Assembly: GCA_029264225.1 (NCBI GenBank)
Contig: JARICB010000117.1
Location: forward strand, 1-5,448
DNA from: Nocardioides sp.
GTDB lineage: Bacteria > Actinomycetota > Actinomycetes > Propionibacteriales > Nocardioidaceae
Direction of reading: 5' to 3'
Length of the DNA stretch: 5,448 nucleotides
Part shown: one piece after another, positions 1-4,697 of the stretch
Numbering within the stretch: the stretch's first letter is position 1
Layout of the letters: every line of letters begins with the position of its first letter
The notes under the pieces: model-generated
The model's database searches: none
What the model was told of the DNA's origin: nothing
What the model saw: only the letters and a program-made list of their open reading frames with translations
Made by a program: the position numbers and the translations under genes

Positions 1-1035
1 GCGCAGCGACGGCGGGATCTTGGCACGTACGTCATGGGGGATCTTGTCTGCGAACCCTCCGGAGGCGGACGCGGGCTCGGTCTCGGCGCCAGCCTGCGCG
101 CCGGCGATCCGGGCGGCGACCACCGACGACTTGCTGATCGCCTCGGACTCCTCGTAGAGGTCGGTATAGGCATCGCGCAGTTCGTCGAGGGTGGAGTGGA
201 CCTCGCCGATGTCGCCGTCGGGGTCGGCGAGCTTGTTGAGCTCCTCCCACGTCTGAGCAGTCAGTTCGTGCAGCCGAGGGGGCAGGGCGAGGTCATCGAG
301 GGAGGCGCTCACCCGGCGTAGCGACGGGTCGATGAAGCGGTGCACCTCGCGGATCAGGTCGCTGCGGGTGTGGACGATCGACTGCAGGTCGAGGGTCTGC
401 CCGACGTGCATGGTGGTCTTGACCCAGTCGGTGAGCAGGTCTTCGTAGCGGACGAACACCCGCGCGGAGCCTGCCTCCTCGCGGGTGGCGCGCTCGGTGT
501 GGAGCAGCATGTTGAGCCAACTCGCGGCCAGATGCGCCGAGCCGAGCTTGTTGGCGTAGTACTTCTGCTTGCTCCCGACCACCTCGGCCGGCGGGCGGAG
601 CATCGTCACGAAGACCGGCTTGGCGCCCGTACGGATCGCTGCCACCCGCCACAGCCCGAGGAACCAACTCAGCCGGGGGTCCTTGACCACGAGTTCGGGG
701 TGCTCGGCCAGATGCGGCTCGAGCCACTCTGCGACCCGGATCCGGGCCGGCTCGCGGGTGGAGATGCGGCCGGTCTCGAACCAGGCGCTCGGTCGCGCGT
801 CACTGACCTGGACGCCGGCCTCGCGAAGCAGCCGGTCGTGCAGGTCGACGGCCCACTGCGGCTCGGAGAACCCGCGCGGGTTGGAGGCATCGGCAGGAAC
901 CTCCGGCAGCGGCACGCGCATCCCCAACTTGCTGGCGATGCCGGCCATGGTGGAGGTGCCGCTTCGTCCTGCACCCGCGACGAACAGCACCTTGCGGGGA
1001 ATGCCGTCGGGGTTCATCTCGTCGATCGCTCTCAC
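1..1035 (-). CDS. Sulfotransferase family protein, C-terminus cut by window edge
   Basis: This is a probable cytosolic sulfotransferase that moves a sulfuryl group from PAPS to an unknown acceptor. The frame is open for 345 codons and runs off the left edge without a stop. The N-terminus shows the 5'-phosphosulfate loop FVAGAGRSGTST (residues 18-29). VVKDPR follows at 116-121, and a 3'-phosphate-binding segment at 143-160 has Arg147 and Ser155 in the usual R-x7-S spacing. VRYEDLL at 195-201 is also typical of the family. The last 45 visible residues are Ala/Ser/Glu-rich with no recognised domain. An in-frame TAG at 1069-1071 limits the start to GTG 1035 or ATG 1017. GTG 1035 is preferred because a TAGGCT -10 box lies 8 bases before it and neither start has a clear ribosome binding site; both precede the P-loop. 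The divergent glycosyltransferase suggests a surface-glycan substrate, which is inference. The family call is firm; the acceptor is unknown. Confidence 0.88.
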   Translation of the reverse strand, partial: MRAIDEMNPDGIPRKVLFVAGAGRSGTSTMAGIASKLGMRVPLPEVPADASNPRGFSEPQWAVDLHDRLLREAGVQVSDARPSAWFETGRISTREPARIRVAEWLEPHLAEHPELVVKDPRLSWFLGLWRVAAIRTGAKPVFVTMLRPPAEVVGSKQKYYANKLGSAHLAASWLNMLLHTERATREEAGSARVFVRYEDLLTDWVKTTMHVGQTLDLQSIVHTRSDLIREVHRFIDPSLRRVSASLDDLALPPRLHELTAQTWEELNKLADPDGDIGEVHSTLDELRDAYTDLYEESEAISKSSVVAARIAGAQAGAETEPASASGGFADKIPHDVRAKIPPSLR

Positions 1036-1043
1036 GGTCGGGG

Positions 1044-1049
1044 AGCCTA
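1044..1049 (-). promoter_or_regulatory. -10 box (TAGGCT) of the sulfotransferase gene, probably leaderless
   Basis: On the minus strand TAGGCT fits the actinobacterial -10 consensus TANNNT and ends 8 bases before GTG 1035, so transcription could begin at or very near the start codon. No convincing -35 hexamer is seen 16-18 bp upstream. No Shine-Dalgarno sequence precedes the GTG, which agrees with a leaderless message. Confidence 0.5.
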
Positions 1050-1056
1050 CCGCCGA

Positions 1057-1062
1057 TAGGGT
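1057..1062 (+). promoter_or_regulatory. -10 box (TAGGGT) of the glycosyltransferase gene, probably leaderless
   Basis: TAGGGT fits TANNNT and ends 8 bases before ATG 1071, the same spacing as the divergent sulfotransferase promoter. The two -10 boxes are back to back, 7 bp apart. No good -35 is visible. An alternative reading is that AGGG within the box acts as a weak ribosome binding site 9 bases from the ATG; both roles cannot be separated by eye. Confidence 0.5.
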
Positions 1063-1070
1063 CTGGCCCT

Positions 1071-2213
1071 ATGAGGCTGCCGTGGCGAAGGAACACACCG
1101 GAAGGCGAACCGCTGCTGTCGGTCGTCGTCCCGGCCTACGGCGTGGAGGCCTACCTGCCTGCCTGCCTCGACTCGCTGCTGGCCCAGTCCTGGACCGCCT
1201 GGGAGGCCGTGGTCGTCGACGATGGCTCGCTCGATCGGTGCGGCCAGATCGCCGAGGAGTACGCCGCACGCGACCCGCGCATCCGAGTCGTGCACACCGC
1301 CAACGCCGGCCTGGGGGCCGCACGCAACGTCGGTGCCGCCCAGGCCGGGGGTGAGTTCCTCGCGTTCCTCGACTCCGACGACGTAGTGCCACCGCAGGCC
1401 TACGCGAGCCTGATCAACTCGTTGCGCTCCTCCGGATCCGACTTCGCCACCGGCTCGATCGTGCGGTGGGAGAGCGACGGACTCCACGAACCGCCGTGGA
1501 TGCGACGACTGCACGCACGCGGGGTGGGTCTGCGGATCGAGGAGCGTCCCGAGATCCTCGGCGACGTCTTCGCCTGGAACAAGGTCTTCACCCGCTCCTT
1601 CTGGGACACCGCATCGCTCTCGTGGCCCGAGCAGATCCGCTACGAGGACCAGCCGACCACGACTGCAGCCTTCCTGGCGGGGACCTTCGATGTGCTGCCC
1701 GACCTCGTCTACCACTGGCGCATCCGTCACGACGGTTCGTCGATCACCCAGCAACGCTCGTCACTGACCGACCTGGCAGACCGCTGGACGACCAAGCAGA
1801 TGTCCTACGACGCGGTGCACGCGTCCGGGTCAGCGGCCGTGGAGGAGGTGTTCGTCAACCGGGTGCTGGCCGGGGACCTGTGGCGCTACTTCCTGGAGAT
1901 CCCCGGCGCCTGCGACGAATGGTGGGAACTGCTGCGCGAGGGCGTGCTGACCTTCTGGGGCCCGGGCCGTTCGCTGACCGACTCAGGGCTCCCGCCCGTC
2001 CACCGGCTCTGCGGGTGGCTGGTCGAGCAGGACCGGCGCGCCGACGCGGCGTCCCTGATGGTGTGGGTCGCCGGGTTGGCCGGGCCGGCCCCACGGACTC
2101 TCGGTGCGGGTGGGACGGAACAGGGCCAGCGCCTCGACGTACCCGCCGAGGTGCTGACCCTGTCCACGATCGACCCGGCAGCGCTGGCGCTGCGGCCCTA
2201 CGAAGTCACCTGA
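1071..2213 (+). CDS. Family 2 glycosyltransferase (GT-A fold)
   Basis: This probable inverting glycosyltransferase would transfer a sugar from a nucleotide-sugar donor to a glycan or polymer acceptor at the cytoplasmic face of the membrane. The GT2 domain starts at once with LLSVVVPAYG (15-24). VVVDDGS (47-53) supplies the nucleotide-binding aspartates, NAGLGAARN (78-86) is the usual family stretch, and FLDSDD (99-104) is the metal-binding DXD-type motif. AWNKVF (168-173) and YEDQP (191-195), carrying the likely catalytic Glu-Asp pair, complete it. YHWRIRHDGSSIT (214-226) ends the domain as in many polymer-building GT2 enzymes. Residues 231-380 form a Trp-rich C-terminal region I cannot name. 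I see no membrane segment. The protein has 380 residues. Its stop lies 10 bp from the convergent lipoprotein gene's stop. Donor and acceptor are not readable; the neighbouring sulfotransferase hints at a sulfated surface glycan. Confidence 0.92.
   Translation: MRLPWRRNTPEGEPLLSVVVPAYGVEAYLPACLDSLLAQSWTAWEAVVVDDGSLDRCGQIAEEYAARDPRIRVVHTANAGLGAARNVGAAQAGGEFLAFLDSDDVVPPQAYASLINSLRSSGSDFATGSIVRWESDGLHEPPWMRRLHARGVGLRIEERPEILGDVFAWNKVFTRSFWDTASLSWPEQIRYEDQPTTTAAFLAGTFDVLPDLVYHWRIRHDGSSITQQRSSLTDLADRWTTKQMSYDAVHASGSAAVEEVFVNRVLAGDLWRYFLEIPGACDEWWELLREGVLTFWGPGRSLTDSGLPPVHRLCGWLVEQDRRADAASLMVWVAGLAGPAPRTLGAGGTEQGQRLDVPAEVLTLSTIDPAALALRPYEVT
2178..2193. terminator. GC-rich stem-loop at the convergent gene ends, weak terminator candidate
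   Basis: GCAGCG and CGCTGC form a perfect 6-bp stem around a CTGG loop. It lies inside the last codons of the glycosyltransferase gene and about 30 bp past the stop of the lipoprotein gene, which reads the other way. No T-run follows on either strand, so it is not a classical intrinsic terminator. It could slow polymerase or protect the 3' end of the transporter message, or simply be codon-driven chance in Ala/Leu-rich coding sequence. Confidence 0.22.
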
Positions 2214-2223
2214 CAGCCCGCAC

Positions 2224-3162
2224 TCAGAGCAGGCCCTCGTCGTCGAGGAAGGACTTGGCGACGTCTTCGGGCTTCTCCCGATCGACGGCGATCCGACCGT
2301 TGAGTTCGGTCAGCCCTTCAGTCGTCAGCGCGGCCATCAGCGGGTTGAGCACGTCGGCGATGTCGGGGTTGGCGTCGAGGAACTCGGTGGAGGCGGCAGG
2401 CACGAGGTTCTGCGCCGGCTGGATCTCCCGGTCGTCCTCGAGCACGACCAGACCTTGCGATTCGAGCGTGCCGTCGGTGGTCGAGGTCTCGCCGAGTTGG
2501 GCCTCACCGTCGATCACGGCCTGGTAGGTCTGGTCGCTGGCGTAGCCGAGACCGAGCACCTTGGTCACATCGATGCCGTATGCGTCGGAGAGCCCGCCTT
2601 CACAGTCCAGGCGGCCCTTGCAGTCGGGAGCAGCGGCCAACACCACCGAGGTGCCCTCCAGGTCGGAGAGCTTGGTGACACCCTGCGAGTCGCTGTAATC
2701 CTGGGTAACGAAGAACGCGTTGGTGTCGGGAGCCGGCGAAACGTCGAGCAGGCTGATGCCTGCGTCGGCCAGCAGCGACTGTCCATCGGAGGCCAACTGC
2801 GCGCCGTCTCCGGCCTCGAACGGTTCGGCCTTCGCTCCGTTGGCCTGAGTGTTGAGGAAGTTGACGATGCCCCCGACGTATTCCGGCACGATGTCGACCC
2901 CGCCCGGGAAGGTCGGCATGTAGGCGTCACGGGAGTCGACGAGCTTCACCTGAACGGCGTAGCCCTCCTTCTCCAGCAGCTGTTGATACATCGAGGCAAC
3001 CAGCGTCGCCTCCGGGAAGTTCTGCCCGGCCAGGGTGATGGACCCCTTGTCCGCGGAGGCGGACGGCGAGTCGGAACTGGAGTCGAGGTCATCGCCGGCG
3101 CAGCCGGTGAGGGCGAGGGCGCCGGCGGCCAACACCGCGGCGAGTGTGCGTCGAGACGTCAT
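2224..3162 (-). CDS. Osmoprotectant (glycine betaine/choline/carnitine-type) ABC transporter substrate-binding lipoprotein
   Basis: This is the extracellular receptor of the importer, a 312-residue OpuAC/ProX-like protein. A signal peptide with a twin-Arg-free basic end, a hydrophobic stretch (6-18) and lipobox LTGC places the lipid-bearing Cys at residue 21, so it is membrane-anchored. A Ser/Asp-rich linker reaches to about 40. The binding domain opens with ITLAGQNFPEATLVASMY (42-59), continues with DIVPEYVGG (90-98) and LSDLEGTSVVLAA (165-177), and includes ETSTTDGTL (225-233) and VLEDD (240-244), all family landmarks. Cys181 and Cys187 may form a disulfide. AAGGA 8 bases before ATG 3162 supports the start. 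The gene lies 57 bp after permease 2 with no promoter of its own in sight, so it is probably last in that operon. The exact ligand is inferred only from the family. Confidence 0.92.
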   Translation of the reverse strand: MTSRRTLAAVLAAGALALTGCAGDDLDSSSDSPSASADKGSITLAGQNFPEATLVASMYQQLLEKEGYAVQVKLVDSRDAYMPTFPGGVDIVPEYVGGIVNFLNTQANGAKAEPFEAGDGAQLASDGQSLLADAGISLLDVSPAPDTNAFFVTQDYSDSQGVTKLSDLEGTSVVLAAAPDCKGRLDCEGGLSDAYGIDVTKVLGLGYASDQTYQAVIDGEAQLGETSTTDGTLESQGLVVLEDDREIQPAQNLVPAASTEFLDANPDIADVLNPLMAALTTEGLTELNGRIAVDREKPEDVAKSFLDDEGLL

Positions 3163-3170
3163 GAGAAGTG

Positions 3171-3175
3171 TCCTT
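3171..3175 (-). promoter_or_regulatory. Ribosome binding site of the substrate-binding protein gene
   Basis: AAGGA on the minus strand sits 8 bases upstream of ATG 3162 and fixes that start. Together with the GAGGGG of permease 2, it contrasts with the genes at divergent starts, which have no strong site. Confidence 0.7.
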
Positions 3176-3183
3176 GTGTGTCC

Positions 3184-3201
3184 CGCGGCCGAAAGACCGC
3201 G
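3184..3201 (-). other. Hairpin in the leader between permease 2 and the lipoprotein gene
   Basis: On the minus-strand RNA, CGCGGUC and GGCCGCG form a 7-bp stem with one U-G wobble around a UUUC loop. It starts 18 bases past the stop of permease 2 and ends just before the ribosome binding site region of the lipoprotein gene. No U-run follows, so full termination is unlikely. An RNA stabiliser or processing stop that lets the lipoprotein be made in excess over the permeases is a reasonable inference. Confidence 0.4.
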
Positions 3202-3219
3202 CGTGTCCGGAGGTGGAAC

Positions 3220-3984
3220 TCAGTCGACGGCGTCGGCTGATTGCCCCACGGTAGCCACACCTACCGACATGGCGGGGTCACGATCTGGTGACGCGACCTC
3301 CTCAGGGGTGGGATCGGCCAGCCGCTGGGCCCCCGCCGCGAGGAGTTCGAGGAGCAGCGCGACGACGGTCACCACCAGTGCTCCAGCCAGCCCCTTGCCG
3401 TAGTTGGAGCGGTAGAACCCATCGGTAATGATGTTGCCCAGCCCGGGCCCCGCGACCATCGCGGCGATCGTCGCAGTCGCCCAGACCTGGACCAGGGCCA
3501 GTCGAAGTCCCGAGACCACGAGCGGCAACCCGAGGGGGAGCTCGATCCGGAAGAACTGCTGCGGGCCGGTCATCCCCATCCCCCGGGCGGCTTCGCGCAC
3601 CTCACCGGGCACCTCTCGCATCGCGACGTAGGAGTTGGTGATGATCGGCGGCAACGCGAAGAGTGTCAGCGCGAGCAGCGTGGCGAGGCCTGCTCGCCCG
3701 TAGGGCCCGAGAGTGGCGGTGCCCGGCCACGGCGCAACGACGAACAGCGCCAGCAGGGCGAAGGTCGGCACCGCTCGGCCGACGTTGGAGATGTTGATGG
3801 CCAGGAATCCGCCCTTGCCCAAGTGGCCCAGCCAGAGGGCGATCGGCAACCCGATCACCGTGGCGAGCGCGAGGGAGGTGACCGTCAGGAGGAACTGCTG
3901 GAACATCAGCGCCCAGATGCCGGCCTCCCCCGACCAGTTCGTGCCGTCGCTGAGATAGGTCCACATGTCGCCGAAGACGTTCAT
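3220..3984 (-). CDS. Osmoprotectant ABC transporter permease (second permease subunit)
   Basis: This 254-residue inner-membrane protein is one half of the import channel (binding-protein-dependent permease family). An N-terminal segment without strong hydrophobicity (1-23) precedes about five to six membrane segments, roughly 25-52, 70-85, 97-119, 152-178 and 198-218. The EAA loop that docks on the ATPase is clear: EAARGMG (131-137) followed by FFRIELPLGLP (144-154). GPGLGNIITDGF (179-190) is also typical of OpuCB/OpuCD-type permeases. The C-terminal 30 residues are hydrophilic. ATG 3984 overlaps the stop of permease 1 in an ATGA, and GAGGGG lies 7 bases upstream, so translation is probably coupled. 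The same frame stays open upstream to 4647, but that part is Arg/Pro-rich and runs antisense-frame to permease 1, so it is not coding. Confidence 0.92.
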   Translation of the reverse strand: MNVFGDMWTYLSDGTNWSGEAGIWALMFQQFLLTVTSLALATVIGLPIALWLGHLGKGGFLAINISNVGRAVPTFALLALFVVAPWPGTATLGPYGRAGLATLLALTLFALPPIITNSYVAMREVPGEVREAARGMGMTGPQQFFRIELPLGLPLVVSGLRLALVQVWATATIAAMVAGPGLGNIITDGFYRSNYGKGLAGALVVTVVALLLELLAAGAQRLADPTPEEVASPDRDPAMSVGVATVGQSADAVD

Positions 3985-4694
3985 CCGCGCACCCCTCGGG
4001 TCCAGGGCGTCAGCATTCGTTCGGCCAGCACGAGGAACACGTCGAGGAGCACCGCGAGCACGACGCAGATGAGAGACGCGGTGAACAGTTCGGCGCGGAA
4101 GTTGGTCAGCACGCCGTCCTTGATCAGGTTGCCCAGACCGCCGTAGGCGACCAAGGAGCCCACCGTCGTCAGGGCGACCGTGGACACCGTGGCGACCCGC
4201 AGGCCGGCCATCAGGACTGGCAGCGCCAGCGGCAGCTCGATCCGCAGCAGCAGCCGGGTGGCGCCGAACCCCAGCCCGATGGCCGACTCCCGCACCTCCT
4301 CTGGCACGGCCCGCAGACCCTCCAACAGGGCACGGACCAGGATGGTCAGGGCGTAGAGCGCGAGCCCGATCACGACCGTGGTCATCGTCAGGCCGGTGAA
4401 GGGAACCAGCAGCGGGAACAGCGCCAGGGACGGAATCGTGTAGATCCCGGTCGTGATCGCCAGGATCGCCGACTCGAGGCGTGGAACCCGACGGGCGAAG
4501 AGGGCCAACGGGACCGCGATCAGCAGCCCCAGAATGACGGAGACGACGGTAATGGCGACGTGTTGGAGCGTGGCGTCGATGATCTCGGAGCGCCGATCGA
4601 TCAGGTAGTCGCCACACACCCAGTCGTTGACCACCCGCGAGTAGCACCTCGGCTCGTCAGCGCTTGGCAGCCCGGCCGCCACGAGTAGGGTCAC
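3981..4694 (-). CDS. Osmoprotectant ABC transporter permease (first permease subunit)
   Basis: This 237-residue inner-membrane protein pairs with the next gene's product to form the import channel. Hydrophobic segments lie at about 46-66, 76-98, 104-124, 156-182 and 203-225. The ATPase-docking EAA loop reads ESAIGLG (136-142) followed by LLLRIELPLALP (148-159). AYGGLGNLIKDG (183-194) matches the family's late loop. Before the first membrane segment are Cys17 and Cys27 in CYSRVVNDWVC, probably outside the cell. GTG 4694 is the first possible start, because an in-frame TGA lies at 4731-4733. It has no ribosome binding site but a TAGCGT -10 box 7 bases upstream, suggesting a leaderless message. 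Internal GTG codons at residues 5, 21 and 26 are less likely starts, since I recall the Cys-containing leader in actinobacterial relatives. The gene heads the operon leading to permease 2 and the lipoprotein. Confidence 0.9.
   Translation of the reverse strand: MTLLVAAGLPSADEPRCYSRVVNDWVCGDYLIDRRSEIIDATLQHVAITVVSVILGLLIAVPLALFARRVPRLESAILAITTGIYTIPSLALFPLLVPFTGLTMTTVVIGLALYALTILVRALLEGLRAVPEEVRESAIGLGFGATRLLLRIELPLALPVLMAGLRVATVSTVALTTVGSLVAYGGLGNLIKDGVLTNFRAELFTASLICVVLAVLLDVFLVLAERMLTPWTRGVRG
3992..3997 (-). promoter_or_regulatory. Ribosome binding site of permease 2
   Basis: GAGGGG on the minus strand lies 7 bases before ATG 3984, inside the last codons of permease 1. It sets the start of permease 2 at the ATGA overlap rather than further upstream in the same open frame. 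Confidence 0.65.
4664..4691 (+). promoter_or_regulatory. Promoter of the ATPase gene (TTGGCA, 16 bp, TAGGGT), inside permease 1
   Basis: TTGGCA (4664-4669) matches five of six bases of the -35 consensus and is 16 bp from TAGGGT (4686-4691), a TANNNT -10 box. Six bases then lead to ATG 4698, so the message is probably leaderless. The whole promoter lies within the first codons of permease 1 on the other strand. The TAG inside the -10 box is also the in-frame stop that makes 4698 the first possible start. AGGG could alternatively serve as a weak ribosome binding site 7 bases from the ATG. Confidence 0.6.
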
Positions 4695-4697
4695 CGC

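Noticed and set aside
340..1059. Long open frame on the plus strand across the sulfotransferase gene.
   Set aside because: It has no recognisable family motif and is His/Arg/Gly-rich as expected for an antisense frame in GC-rich DNA. The minus-strand frame here carries complete sulfotransferase motifs.
2082..2091. Perfect 10-bp palindrome GGGCCGGCCC, considered as an operator site.
   Set aside because: It lies in Ala-Gly-Pro-Ala codons in the middle of the glycosyltransferase gene, away from any promoter. Such palindromes are common by chance in GC-rich coding sequence.
1466..2527. Plus-strand open frame spanning the end of the glycosyltransferase and part of the lipoprotein gene.
   Set aside because: It is Arg/Pro/Gly-rich low-complexity sequence without motifs, and crosses two well-supported genes in other frames.
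2455..3240. Plus-strand open frame opposite the lipoprotein gene.
   Set aside because: The minus strand encodes a lipobox, a binding domain and a ribosome binding site; the plus-strand product matches no family and is a codon-bias shadow.
3985..4647. Upstream extension of the permease 2 frame, giving a possible 475-residue protein.
   Set aside because: The extra part is Arg/Pro/Gly-rich, has no membrane segments and overlaps permease 1 in another frame. The ATGA overlap and GAGGGG site fix the start at 3984.
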